Below, in pieces: positions 10,211 through 21,208 of a DNA stretch of 64,000 nucleotides. Below the pieces are notes generated by a model. That model did no database searches. It was given only the letters and a program-made list of their open reading frames with translations, and was not told the origin of the DNA. Every line of letters begins with the position of its first letter. The stretch's first letter is position 1. The DNA is from Aradus depressus (lineage: Eukaryota; Arthropoda; Insecta; Hemiptera; Aradidae), in assembly GCA_963662175.1 (NCBI GenBank), contig OY759215.1:21999079-22063078 (forward strand). Direction: 5' to 3'. The translations under genes and the position numbers were made by a program.

Positions 10211-11125
10211 TCTCTTAAAAATGAATGAAAGGGAAGAGGAGGGACTTTAGTTGTGTGGTAAATAGGGCTCGCTGCGTTACCAGCCACCCTTCCTCCCTTG
10301 ACAGGGCGTCTGTTCCGCGGAAGGGAACATCAGGATCGCCGAAGTAGGGGGTTTTTTAGCCACGGCTGGAGTCCCATTCTATCCAGGACTATAGAGCGCG
10401 CTGCCTATGCATACAACCTTATATTTCTGCCAAAGTATGTTTATGGCAACACAGTGAAAAATATAAAGTAATGAATTCAAGATTCTGCTATCACTAACCT
10501 TGAATTTTCTTTTCACCCATTCTTGCGAAAGAACAGGGCAAGATTTCCGAAATAATACCTTTGAATATTACAGTATTTGTTGATATTAAACGTTACCAAA
10601 AGACTATAATTAAAGAAATAATAATAATTTTAATCCTGGTAAATCCTTTAAATGCCTGAATAAAACAATAGAGCCATTTTAAGCAGAGGATCTAGGGATA
10701 AAAAAAAGCCTACGTTCAAATGAGGAGGGGGCTTTTGTTCTAACCAGGCCAGAACTAAGCCCTTTATAATGGCTTCCCAGCTTCCAGCCAACATTTGTAA
10801 TTATTAATATTATTTATGCTCATTTTTCAATATATCTTGCATTTCATTTTATTTATTAAAAAAATAATGGTAATAAATTGTGAAAGACATTGAGAAGCTT
10901 TCTATTTTCAATGCAACGCTTGTCACTGAGAGAACGAGCCAAGATGGTGAAGGCGAATGGTAAATGTTACTGTGAATGAGTGAAATCGGTGACAGTGAAC
11001 TATCACCGGTGATTTTGTAGTATCACTAATATTTGGAGAAAGTATCAATTCTCTTACACTGGTTATTGTGTACTGTAACCACTAAAGTAACGTACATTTA
11101 AGAAATCAGTCAGGAGAAAAAAAAA
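10211..11125. other. Unassigned; GC-rich segment at 10250-10410
   Basis: 10250-10410 ('gcgtctgttccgcggaaggg') is GC-rich and not part of any family defined here; it could be a fragment of an unrecognised retroelement. The remainder is AT-rich. Confidence 0.4.
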
Positions 11126-11129
11126 AAAA

Positions 11130-11575
11130 AAACTTCGGTGAATCAACGGGAATGTTCTTCCCCATAATGAACTATTAAATTAACTTTTCGCCCCCCTCCA
11201 AAACCAGTCGACCGTTTGCGCTAATATTCAACAGATGACTTACATAGCGGGTCCTAAATCCGCATACTAAATTTTGTGTCAATACATTCATTACATCGGT
11301 AGTTAATCGGTAGGCTTTATGAGTTGAGCCCTTTTCCTTCTGCCGATTTCCTTGAAAATAGATAAGTGTTGTTCTTATGTTATTTTGAATCCACATTTAA
11401 AATTTCATGTCCATAAATTCATTCTATCGGGAGTTATCGTGTTTAAAGACATTTTTTTTTTCATATTTGGAATCTTGAGATCGGAAAACATCAAATTTCG
11501 TTGAAAACTCAGAATTGAATTTTTAACTGATTACATAACTTCCCCTATACTTTGTATATCTGAGGAAATAAAAAG
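11130..11575 (+). repeat. RptA copy, both ends present
   Basis: Preceded by a 17-base A run. It starts 'acttcggtgaatcaacgg', has about two modules, and ends at 'ttcccctatactttgtatat' plus GAGGAAATAAAAA. At about 445 bp it is a short but complete member. Confidence 0.85.
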
Positions 11576-11684
11576 GGAAATTGTTATTGTATTTATTTCT
11601 CAAAATATATAATAATATAAAAGGATTCGAACATGAGAAATGTTTTTCTGGAACGCTTGGAATCGGGATTGGATTAATTCATTG

Positions 11685-11915
11685 ACAGTGGGAGCAGTGA
11701 AGTTGTCCCTCGAAGTATCCGGATTACGTTGTAATTCAAGGTCAAAACTCACGAGTAGGTTGTAGCGCCACCGATGTAAATATAGAGTGGGATTCAAAAC
11801 TGTCAAGTAGTTAAGTTGTCCCTCAAAGTATCCAGGATTAAGTTGTGATTCAAGCAGGTCAAAACTCACAATCGGTTGTAGCGCCACTGATACCAAGTAA
11901 GTATGAAGTGGAATT
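11685..11915. repeat. 113-bp tandem duplication, two units
   Basis: 'aagttgtccctc(g/a)aagtatcc' recurs 113 bp apart, as do 'ggtcaaaactcac' and 'ggttgtagcgccac'. Identity is roughly 80%, so the duplication is not recent. It overlaps a 98-codon minus frame (11600-11896) that is unsupported. Confidence 0.75.
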
Positions 11916-12349
11916 TAAAAATGTTTTCAAGATTCTTGAAGCATTTTAAACTACAGTACAAATTGAGCATAGCATCTATACGTGAGGTTCTTTAATGCTT
12001 TACAGAAAGGATGTATATTAAAGAGGCCGAGTGGGGACGGTAGCAAGGACTGTCAAGAGGTGATGCTCTGTAAGGAACAGGTTTCTTCATCTGTGTCCCT
12101 TCATAAAACTATTTAACAGCCTTCATCCTAGACATTATGTTATAAAACATAATTAAACTAACGGATTCTTCGACAGTCAAACTCACCCATAAGTGTATAC
12201 ACACACATATACAGTGTACTGTCCTTCACATTCCAAACATTTTGTCTAATTAATGATAATAGTTTCTTCCCTGGACATCCTTGTCTTATGTTCTCTCATT
12301 AAATTCAAAATAAGCACGTACAACTAGTAATGTTGCCGCTATCCTAAAA
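11916..12349. other. No gene recognised
   Basis: Mixed AT-rich sequence without landmarks. Confidence 0.45.
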
Positions 12350-12775
12350 ATATGAGGATGAGGAAGTTACGTAACCGGTCAGAATTTAGATGCGAGTTTT
12401 CAACAGAATTTCCTAAATTTTTTCGACTTCTTGATTCCAAAAATAAAAAAATTCTATTTGAATGTGTGTCTATGAGCACCATAACTTTCGATAGAATGAA
12501 TATATCGAAGCGAAATATTATATGTGTATCCAGAACCCTCTAAGGATGACATCTATTTATTTTCAGCTAAATCGGCCAAAGTGAAGGGAGGGAAGGCTAA
12601 ACACAAAAACTCTAATAACTGTCGTTGTAATGAATGTATTGACATGAAATTTCGCATGTAGTTTCAATGCCCTATATGGACATCTATTTATTTATTTTTA
12701 ATTTATAATTAAAAAATCCCAATAACTGTCGATGTATTGCCATGAATTTTATATTTAAGATTGATATCAGTGAAT
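12350..12775 (-). repeat. RptA copy, minus orientation
   Basis: 'gaggaagttacgtaaccggt' (terminal region) is followed by 'cataactttcgatagaatga' and degraded modules to about 12775. The far hairpin end is lost. Confidence 0.75.
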
Positions 12776-13487
12776 TAGGAAGAGACGAGAGGTAGCGGAC
12801 TTGATGACCTGAGGAAAATAAACTAGCGTATGCAAAGATACAGACTTGAGGACCGGAGTTCAAAAGGACGGTTTGGCTGGCTTCCTGAGTCTGTCTCTAC
12901 AGAAACTGGATGGAAGTGTAACCCGGCAAAAACCCGGGTAACATGTTAATAACCCATTCTTTCGCAGGCTTAAATTTAAACCTCCGTTTTTTTAGCTTTC
13001 AAAAATCAAAAAATTATAGCCCAAAGTCGAGTAGATATACTCAAACATAAGAGAGTGGGTTAAATTTAAAATTTCTGTAATAATATAATCAATTTATTTA
13101 GTTAACCTTCGTAAGATAACAAACTGGTCCTTATTAAATATCTAACTCTTATCCTTCACAGTGACCTCCAAATCCACGGCATAAATGTGGTAATTAAATC
13201 CCGCTAGGTTAAATTACACTCCATACACGATCCAGCTCATAAACACACGCACTCACGTGCTCCAACAAGAAAACAAACCTCCCACACCATGTGCCACAAA
13301 CTTCTTTCATATAATTTTGGGAAACAAAATATAATTTATTATTTATCAAGAGATTTACAATAACAATATGCAGTCTATATTAGTCACTGGCATAATTTTC
13401 AGGTCTCATTATAGACATTTTTATATACAAACCCATTGAAATAGCCAGTATAATTAAAATTATTCCTTGCATGAAAACAAAAAAAAA
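12776..13487. other. No gene recognised
   Basis: Includes a small hairpin 'acccgggtaacatgttaat' region near 12930. No coding or transposon match was found. Confidence 0.45.
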
Positions 13488-14378
13488 AACGGTGAATCAC
13501 CCGCACAAATTAATCAAATACGTTTTCGCTCTCCCTCCAAAGACAATTGACCGTTTGTGCTCAATATTTGACTTACATAATGGCTTCTGAATCCTCATAC
13601 TAAATTTTGTGTCGAGGTTAGGTTTTAAGACTCATGCCCGTGCTTTAACTGTGAAGTCATATCGCATACTACCAGAGCGCTCTTTCCTCACTCTGGTGGA
13701 CATGAGCCCGACTCTACTGGGAGTCCTAAATTTTACTTACCCTAAATTTTTATTCACCTAGGGTAGGGGGTCTTTAACGAGTTACCTGACATCGTACAGG
13801 CTCGGGACCATCGCTTAACGTCCCACCCGAAGGACGGCGTACTTAGGTTTATTTTACCTTCCCAGATAAAATAAACTAAGGGCCTCGGTCGGGTTTCGAA
13901 CCCACGTTCTTGAGCTCAGAAGACAAGCACGCATACCACTGAGCTACCAGCGCCCTCTATTTTGTGTCGATAGATTCATTAGATTGATAGTTATTGGAGT
14001 TTTTGCGTTGAGCCCCCTCAATACGTAGTCGTCCTTATAGGGCTACGAATTTACATATGAAATTTCGTGTCAATACATTCATTACATCGGCAGATATTAA
14101 AGTTTTTCTGTTAAGCCAAACCCCTAATCTCCCCTTCCATTTGGCCGATTTGACTGAAAATCAATAGGTGTCGTCGTTAGAGGGTTCTGGATACACATGT
14201 AAAATTTCGTGTCAAAACTTTTATTCTGTGTTTACAGACAGAAAATGTTTTTTTTTTTTTTTCATTTTTGGAAGTAGAAGAAGATTGGAAAACATGAAAA
14301 TTCCATTGAAAACTCCGCATGGAATTTTTGACAGATTTCATAACTTGCGCTATACTTGGTATAACTGAGGAAGTAATA
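13488..14378 (+). repeat. RptA copy split by a SINE-1 insertion
   Basis: This copy shows most of the family layout: start 'acggtgaatcacccg', 'ttcgctctccctccaaagac', 'atggcttctgaatcctcata', several modules each with 'attcattacatcggcag' and 'ggtgtcgtcgttagagggtt', then 'ggaaaacatgaaaattcc', 'acttgcgctatacttggtat' and the end AACTGAGGAAGTAA. SINE-1 interrupts it at 13616-13958, so this RptA is older than the SINE. No transposase is encoded; frames at 14168-14444 on both strands are inside the repeat. Confidence 0.85.
13616..13958 (-). mobile_element. SINE-1, full length (343 bp), with 12-bp target duplication
   Basis: On the minus strand it has the tRNA-like head (GCGC(C/T)GGTAGCTCAGTGG, B box GGTTCGAAACCC), then 'gtttattttatctggga'. 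The body follows with 'gaccatcgcttaacgtccc' as seen on the plus strand, and it ends in an AACCT tail. ATTTTGTGTCGA is directly repeated at 13604-13615 and 13959-13970, and lies inside RptA. This is the best reference copy in the window. It would be transcribed by RNA polymerase III from the internal A and B boxes and depends on a LINE for mobility. Confidence 0.93.
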
Positions 14379-14924
14379 ATTGATCTCATCATACATCTTG
14401 GTTAGTTTTTGTGTTGAGTACTTTTTTAAATAATTATTATTCATTTACTTTATATGTTGGCTAACATGTTTCCATAGGATCCTAGAAGTCTTATTTCTCA
14501 GGCTTCGTGATTTAATATTTATACTTCTACTAGCTGAATCACCAGGCGTTGTTCGGAAGAAACTTGGCGCCTTATAACTCAGGCAGTAAGTAGTTCCTCG
14601 CCATTATCTCCTCAAATTAATATTTCAGACATCACTCCACTTATGATTGAAAATTCTGGAAATTTCTTTCAATTTCTTTTATTTACCCCCACTCCAAAAA
14701 ATAAATAAATACAATAATAATAAAAAATAAGGATTTCAAATAATTATTAGATAGAAGAAAGACGCACAGGGAATAGATTCTTTTATACTTTTGTGCAAAC
14801 CTCCATCATTGTGTGAAGGATCACTTCACATTTCATTTAATTTACTTTTTAAAGAATATTGAATTATATATATATTTTTTTAAATTTATATAATTATGTT
14901 TTATTATTATAGTTAGTTATTTCG
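14379..14924. other. AT-rich, nothing recognised
   Basis: Low-complexity AT sequence leading into the next SINE. No supported gene. Confidence 0.5.
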
Positions 14925-15202
14925 ACTCATGCCCGGGCTTTAACTACGAGGTCATATAGCCTACTACCAGAACACTCTTTCGTCACTCTGGTCGACATGA
15001 GCCTGACACTACTACTACTTTTAACGAGTGTCTGACATCGTACAGGCTCGGGACCATCGCTTAACGTCTCATCTTAAGGATGGTGTGCTCAAGGTTTTTT
15101 TCACCTCCCAGATAAAAAACCTAAGGACCTCGGCTGGGTGTCGAACCTTCGATCTTGAGCTCTATAAGCAAGCACGCATACCACTGAGCTATCGTGGCCC
15201 CT
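14925..15202 (-). mobile_element. SINE-1 copy with internal deletion
   Basis: The tail side ('gactcatgcccgggctttaa') and the head ('gcataccactgagctat') are both present on the minus strand. The central 'aatttttattcacctagggt' part is missing and the B box is altered (GGTGTCGAACC on the plus strand). Confidence 0.85.
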
Positions 15203-15435
15203 CCCTTTCATTATTATACCTTATAACTCGTTTATAATAGGACCATTTTTTTTTTTTTTTTATTGTATTCATAATTAATTCCTAATATTTTTAGATACCT
15301 AATAATAGTGTTAATTTATTTAGTTATTTATATTTTATAGTAAGTAAGCTATAATTATACTGTCATATTATTTATAATAATAGGTGACCGCTAACTATTG
15401 CCGTCCAAGCGCCGGTTACGCCATCTACAGTGTTG

Positions 15436-16134
15436 TTTTTATATTTGGGCAAGATGGATGTTTATTGTAAGAGGTTCTTAGAAATAAACAGAAATAAGGT
15501 GAATAAAGTGATTATCTTCTGTGCAGTTTCATACGGAGACTGGTATGTAGTTACCTCGCACTCACCCCTATTCCCCCTTATTTTTTATGTTTGGGCAAGA
15601 TGGATGATTTATGTAAGAGGTTCTTAGAAATAAGGTGAATAAAGTGATTATCTTCTGTGCAGTGTCGTACGGAGACTGGTATGTAGTTACCTCGAACTCA
15701 CCCCTATTCCCCCTTATTTTTTATGTTTGGGCAAGATGGATGATTTATGTAAGAGGTTCTTAGAAATAAGGTGAATAAAGTGATTATCTTCTGTGCAGTG
15801 TCGTACGGAGACTGGTATGTAGTTACCTCGAACTCACCCCTATTCCCCCTTATTTTTTATGTTTGGGCAAGATGGATGATTTATGTAAGAGGTTCTTAGA
15901 AATAAGGTGAATAAAGTGATTATCTTCTGTGCAGTGTCGTACGGAGACTGGTATGTAGTTACCTCGCACTCACCCCTACTCCCCCTTATTTTTTATGTTT
16001 GGGCAAGATGGATGATTTATGTAAGAGGTTCTTAGAAATAAGGTGAATAAAGTGATTATCTTCTGTGCAGTGTCGTACGGAGACTGGTATGTAGTTACCT
16101 CGCACTCATACCTATTCCCCCTTATTTTTTCTTC
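15436..16134. repeat. 136-bp satellite, five units
   Basis: TTGGGCAAGATGGATG starts at 15445, 15591, 15727, 15863 and 15999; the spacing is 146 then 136, 136, 136. The first unit has an extra 10 bases (a duplicated 'agaaataa' piece). Units are nearly identical, differing mainly at 'ctcgcactc' versus 'ctcgaactc', so the expansion is recent. Translated frames in this array (for example 15976-16209 on the minus strand) are repeat artefacts. Confidence 0.95.
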
Positions 16135-16210
16135 AACCTGATGATGCAGAATATGCGAAATCCGTTGCAAAATAAAACATTTTATTGTACAGAAATACAA
16201 TTTATTCACC
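16135..16210 (+). other. Hammerhead-like core motif at satellite edge
   Basis: CCTGATGATGCAGAATATGC is followed directly by GAAATCC. CUGAUGA, a small stem (gca/tgc) and GAAA form the conserved spacing of a hammerhead ribozyme core, as found in Penelope-like retroelement ends. Stem I is not obvious, so activity is doubtful. The downstream 'ttattcaccttat' is the reverse complement of a piece of the satellite unit. Confidence 0.4.
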
Positions 16211-16830
16211 TTATAAATGAAACATCGGAAATTTTCTAAATTGAAATTTTGTGGAATAATAAAACCATATTGTTTTATTTTATTTTCAATTTTGTAAGGC
16301 GCCTAAAATGCCCTAAAAGTTCAAGTAAAAATGCGATTTGTAGCAATTAGACATAAAAGTTAACTTGAAAAATAATCAACAATATTGGATTGTAAAGTAC
16401 ACTAGCCATACTATGATTTTTGCCTGGATGCACTTTGGCACTTTCAACCTTTTCATGTCGCAGTTCTCCAGTCACGTTTTGACATCTTAATAATACACCT
16501 TTACAAATGGCAGACGTGCAAGTAGTAACCGTGAAAGTGGAACCTTTAAAAGAGAATATATCGAAGGAATATTCTAATATACAAAATAATAATAATATAC
16601 ACCATTCTCGAATATTTTATACCTTTAGTAATAAAGAGATAATTAAAGAAGAGAATAAACTATAGAATAACTTTAAAAAACTTACATTAACCTAAGTTCA
16701 ATCAAGAATTAACAGCATTTACCTGGAAAAAAAAAAAATTACTGAATTTTATAACAAAAATTAATAAAAATATGCAGGAAGTTTCAGTTTCGTTATTAAG
16801 TGATTAGATTAGCCTATTTTAAACAAAAAA
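16211..16830. other. AT-rich, nothing recognised
   Basis: Very AT-rich; no repeat landmark or frame of note. Confidence 0.5.
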
Positions 16831-16832
16831 AT

Positions 16833-17015
16833 CAGTAGGGCAATGTACTTCCCCAACACGATTTAATCAATTACTTTTTTCTCTCCCTCCAAAGCCAATC
16901 GACAATTTATGCTAAAACACGATATTTGACTTACATAATGGTTTCTGAATCTTCATACTACATTTTGTGTCGATATATTCATTACAGTTATGAGTATTAG
17001 GGTATTTTAGTTTCC
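16833..17015 (+). repeat. RptA copy, 5' end
   Basis: 'ggcaatgtacttccccaaca' through 'attagggtattttag'. The family resumes at 17760, so the copy was probably split by the SINE and RptD insertions between. Confidence 0.75.
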
Positions 17016-17082
17016 GAATAGACGGTTTTCCTGTAACGTAAATTTTTTGTTGAAGTTTAAATTTTTTTATTGTTTGTTTCTA

Positions 17083-17425
17083 GGTTAGGTTAGGTTTTAT
17101 AACTCATGCCCGGGCTTTAACGAGGTCATATCGCCTACTACCAGAGCGCTCTTTCGTCACTTTGGTGGACATGAGCCCGACTCTACTGTGGGAGTCCTAA
17201 ATTTTACCTACCCTAAATTTTTATTCATCTAGGGTAGGGATCTTTGACGAGTACCTGACATCGTACAGGCTCGGGGCCATCGCTTAACGTCCCATCCGAA
17301 GGACGGCATGCTTAAGTTTATTTTACCTCCCAGATAAAATAAACTAAGGACCTCGGTGGGGTTACGAACCCACGTTCTTGAGCTCAGAAGTCAAGCACGC
17401 ATACCACTGAGCTATCGGCTGTCTT
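17083..17425 (-). mobile_element. SINE-1, near full length
   Basis: The tail TAGGTTAGGTTAGGTTTTA lies at the left; the body and head ('cataccactgagctatcgg') are at the right. The B box is damaged (GGGGTTACGAACCC on the plus strand). Confidence 0.9.
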
Positions 17426-17590
17426 CATAAAGTGGGGAAGGGTATTAAAAAAAGTATTTTATGAGTTATACTTTTTTCAAAAAAAATATATGTCTTTCGT
17501 CCCGGTATTGTAATCATGGCTAGTATTGTAAGTCCCTTCTTTGGCCTCCTTCATCCCTTCGATTTCACGGAACATAAATAAGTTGGTTAA

Positions 17591-17756
17591 TTCCGGTATT
17601 TCTTCCAGAGGTGTCTTCTTATTCTTTTTTCCGACCATTTTTCGGGACTCTTACTACAAGTCCCTTCTTCCGGTCACTATGAACGGTTCATAGTGGATAT
17701 AATCTCTGGAAGAAATGCCGGAATTAACCAACAATGTCAGATAAGTTTAAGAAACA
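17591..17756. mobile_element. RptD element, collapsed copy
   Basis: It starts TTGGTTAATTCCGG and ends 'gtttaagaaacacat', exactly where the 2431-2732 copy starts and ends. The arms are shortened: 'tccagaggtgtcttctt' on the left pairs only partly with 'ctctggaagaaatgccgg' on the right. Confidence 0.75.
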
Positions 17757-17759
17757 CAT

Positions 17760-17985
17760 ATATAAGTGTCATCTTTATGGGGTTTTGAATTTAAATATAA
17801 AATTTCATGTTGATATATTCATTACATCGGCAATTATTGGATGTTTTGAGTTGAGCCCTCCTCTGGTTCCCCCAACTTCTTCAGTTGATTCAGCTTAAAA
17901 TAAATAGGTGTTGTCCATGTAGGGCTTTGAATTTAGATATGAAATTTCGTGTCAATACATTTAATACAACGGCAGTTCACGAATA
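17760..17985 (+). repeat. RptA copy, two interior modules
   Basis: 'gtgtcatctttatggggttt', 'attcattacatcggcaatta' and a second 'ggtgttgtccatgtaggg' module. Likely the continuation of the copy at 16833. Confidence 0.7.
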
Positions 17986-18261
17986 TAAGGATATCTATTA
18001 TAGGAAACCACGACCCTTCCCATTCTATCGATATATAATATATAAAATATATATATACCTGGGTTGACCGACCTTACTACCTTAATGTACACTAGTGGCA
18101 CGTAGCCTACCAAACCTATGATCATAGGAGTTTTTTTCTTGTTGAATGCATCCCAATTACATTCCTGAGGTTTGGCACATGCATCATTGGTCACGCTATA
18201 CTTTTTTTGCACTCATCTCGAGGGAGCATCATTTCTAGTTAGTCATATACTTGATACTCTA

Positions 18262-18432
18262 GTTGAGGACAACGTAATCGGCCAGAAATTCAATAATAAC
18301 TGCCGATGTAATAAATGTATCAACATAAAATTTAGTTTGAGGATTCAGAGGTTCTTACGTTAGTCAACTATATATTCTTATGGATTAATCCATGCTGTGG
18401 AAATACATTACCGGTGATTGACCGACAACTTT
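18262..18432 (-). repeat. RptA copy, minus orientation, ends only
   Basis: 'acgtaatcggccagaaattc' is joined directly to one module and 'ggaaatacattaccggtgat', so nearly all interior modules are gone. Confidence 0.7.
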
Positions 18433-18799
18433 TCTGAGGATGAAAGATGTATAATTTGGTAACCATCTACTGAACGTGGAAGGGCCATTACCAGAGTGGC
18501 TCCGGATAGGATCTAATGCCATCAGGTAACTGCTAGAGAGGGAGGACGGCAGACTGGAGGCTAGAGGGCGTCCTATTGTGAAATCATCATCCTTTCACCG
18601 TTGAGCCGAAAGGTCATCACGGCCACCTATATCTTAACTCACCCTTAGCACCCTCCAGTCAACCACCTAAAAAGTTATATAACCATTCTCCCTTGTTAAA
18701 TGAAGCTGACCTCAACCTAAGGGTGTCTCCCATCATGGCAATTTTAAATTGTATGAGAAAAAACTACTCAAAATGAATGCTTTTTTTTTTCGGGTGGCT
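18433..18799. other. Unassigned, GC-richer
   Basis: 18470-18660 is GC-richer and adjoins the LINE remnant, so it may belong to the same dead element. No domain was identified. Confidence 0.35.
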
Positions 18800-19084
18800 C
18801 TACTGATACTGAAGGTCCCTGGCCTGTTTCAGCAATCCCTCCCACTGGAAACTGTCCTCCCACGTTCGTCTTGGTCTTCCTATGGGTCTCACTCCGTCCA
18901 GCGTTCCTCTGAATAGTTCGAGTCTCTTTATACAGGTCATACGAGCTCTTGATTCGAGTCTCTTTATACAGGTCATACGAGCTCTTGATTCGAGTCTCTT
19001 TATACAGGTCATACGAGCTCCTGGTTCGAGTCTCTTTGCACAGGTCATAGAGCTCCCAATTTCACCTCCACCTGTCCACACCAC
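18800..19084 (-). pseudogene. Non-LTR reverse transcriptase ORF, C-terminal remnant
   Basis: The minus-strand frame of 94 codons contains GVRPIGRPRRTWEDSFQ followed by DLQ. The 'G.RPIGRPR.RW.D....DL' pattern is the hallmark C-terminal tail of arthropod endonuclease/reverse-transcriptase LINE proteins. The usual upstream text (H..R....R) has been replaced by four in-frame copies of a 12-residue unit, MTCIKRLESRAR. Polymerase motifs are absent. I read it as a truncated, dead LINE end whose remaining frame stayed open because the repeat unit is 36 bp. Confidence 0.65.
18917..19057. repeat. 36-bp tandem repeat, four units
   Basis: TTCGAGTCTCTTTATACAGG starts at 18917, 18953 and 18989, with a diverged fourth unit at 19025 (TTTGCACAGG). 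It lies inside the LINE remnant and keeps its frame. Confidence 0.95.
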
Positions 19085-20055
19085 TCTGGACCGACAAAAT
19101 GTCGATATTGTAAGTTAAACAATTATCCATTCTTCAACATTTTTCTTCATTGAAGAAGTTAAATTAATTTTTACTTATAAAAATATCTTTATGTAATAAA
19201 AACGAATCGTAGACAAAAAATTCAATTTATTAATACATTAATTTTTAACGTTTACTTTTGAGAGACGAAATAAGTCAATGTTTTTGAGATGGGTAATAAA
19301 ATGAGAGACCAGCTCTGCAACGGGATGTCAACAGTTCAAGGACAAGCTTTTAAATTCATGACGCGAGCAATACCTACATGATATTACCATTCCTTAACTT
19401 TGTGAAAATTTTCAGAAAAATAACTTAAATAGCTTCCAAACATATGAGAGAATATTTATTTATTCATTATGATGGATACATACTATCAACATTAAGTCTC
19501 ATCATGGTGAATCAAGTACTAAATATCCAAGAATGAATGTTGGTTCATAAAAACTCATTTACAAATTGTTTTCTTAATAAAAATGAAAAACAGGTTGAAA
19601 ATATTGTGTTGATAAGATAACTGAAGAGGAGTGATAAGATAAAACATGTTAAGTAGCCATGAGAGATAACAGTGTATACTTACTTATACACCTTGGAGTA
19701 AATCATCAAACATATATTACATAATACTAGTATATACCATACATCCCATTGATATTATTCAACAAAGTTAATGTATAATGAAAAATATGTGATGTTGCAA
19801 TTACAGGACTTTCTTATACCAACACACTTTTGTACAGATCACCCTCCCTTCCCCCTCTCAAAGTCATTTCATACTGGCGTTATTGGGTTTATGAAAGTAA
19901 TGTGTTGGCGTCAGTAGTTTTTTCTGATTCACTGTACAACATAATTTTGAGTTTTAGGGTAAATAAATGGAGATAAAAGTGGTATATATAAGAAAATAGA
20001 TCACATATAATTTATTTTGCCAATATTTTTTTGATCCTTTTTTTACCAATAGAAA
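19085..20055. other. AT-rich, nothing recognised
   Basis: No coding or repeat landmark until 'gactttcttatacc' at about 19808, which may be a degraded RptB terminus. Confidence 0.45.
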
Positions 20056-20533
20056 TGTATTATACAGTCTTGGGGGCGTTTCAACTCACGTCGTATCTCA
20101 AATTAGAGAGTATAACATTTTGGAAATTTAATAAAAAAACATTTTTGGTACGGACCAATTTTTCGATAGGACTAAACCGTTTTCGCGTAAATCAAGCGAA
20201 CTTCTAAAAAAATGGATTTTTGGCATGTATCTCGAAAACCGGACGCGGCCTTCGAAAAATCGTGTTTCATAAAAAAATGTGCCTTTCAGGTATCTCTACA
20301 ACTTTTATTTGAAGAGATTTGTTATTAGGTCTTAATATTCGTCTGATTTCAGTCAAAATCGATTTTTTTTTCAAATTTTATTGCTACAATCGTTTTCACA
20401 AGTTCCAAACACATACACACAGACAAACATCATCGCCAAAATGGTCAAAACATGAAACTCCAGTGAAAACTCGATCTTGGATTTTCGCAAGATTACAGTA
20501 CTTTCTTATACTAAAAGTATAAGAAAGTAAAAA
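20056..20533 (+). repeat. RptB element with 13-bp terminal hairpin
   Basis: It ends ACTTTCTTATACT-aaa-AGTATAAGAAAGT-aaaa, a perfect 13-bp stem. Upstream are 'gtgaaaactcgatcttggat', 'ggtcaaaacatgaaactcc', a CACA-rich stretch and 'caatttttcgataggactaa'. The order of landmarks mirrors the last 200 bp of RptA, but the sequence is distinct. Related copies lie at 56590, 59505 and 62215. The 67-codon frame at 20319-20522 is inside the repeat. Confidence 0.8.
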
Positions 20534-20914
20534 TTGTTTGGTTTATTAAAATTTATCCATGAATAATGATAATTCTATAATTGCATGAATTACCACGGTC
20601 AAAGCTATTCATGATGGGTAAAATATTAAAAATGTTCCTAAAATATTGTGAACAAATATGAAATTACTGACGGACAAAAAAACTGACATTGAACCACTTT
20701 ACGTAAGAAAAGAAAAACAATCTTTCATGAAAATCATTTTACATTTTTCAGAACTTATAAAATAAGTATTGGGATTACTTCATCAATTTACTGAATCCAT
20801 TTATTTGAAAGGATTTTTCAAATTTCAGGCAAAAAAGTAACAAGAAATACTTGAATCTTTCTTCTTGTCGAATTTTTTTTTTTTTTTGCGTAAATTACTC
20901 TGGATGAAACATGC
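20534..20914. other. AT-rich, nothing recognised
   Basis: AT-rich sequence with a T run near 20873-20886. Confidence 0.45.
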
Positions 20915-21008
20915 CTCGAATAATTAAAACCAGAATAATCAATAGTGTGCAGTCTACTTTTTTGTACTTAACTTTTTGAAAGCTATAAACAAAGCACTGA
21001 CTCAATAT
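20915..21008 (+). repeat. Left copy of a direct repeat flanking a SINE
   Basis: It shares 'accagaataatcaata', 'tttttgtacttaac' and 'tttgaaagctataaacaaag' with 21252-21352 in the same orientation, at about 80% identity. Confidence 0.7.
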
Positions 21009-21010
21009 TG

Positions 21011-21208
21011 TTCGGGGGCCATGGTGGCCGTGCGGGCTAGAGCGTAGGGCTTTGGTCGCATGGTCTCACCATGGTTTGCGGGTTCGAATCCCGTCCGGGA
21101 GTGAGTTTTATTTCGTAGATAGAACTCCCTCCCGGGGCCATGGATGTCTTAAATAATTATACATAACACATTGACATGGCTAATATGCACCGTTCATAAA
21201 GCCAAAAG

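Noticed and set aside
18917..19057. CRISPR-like array of 36-bp repeats
   Set aside because: The units are contiguous with no spacers, lie in a LINE remnant, and the sequence is eukaryotic.
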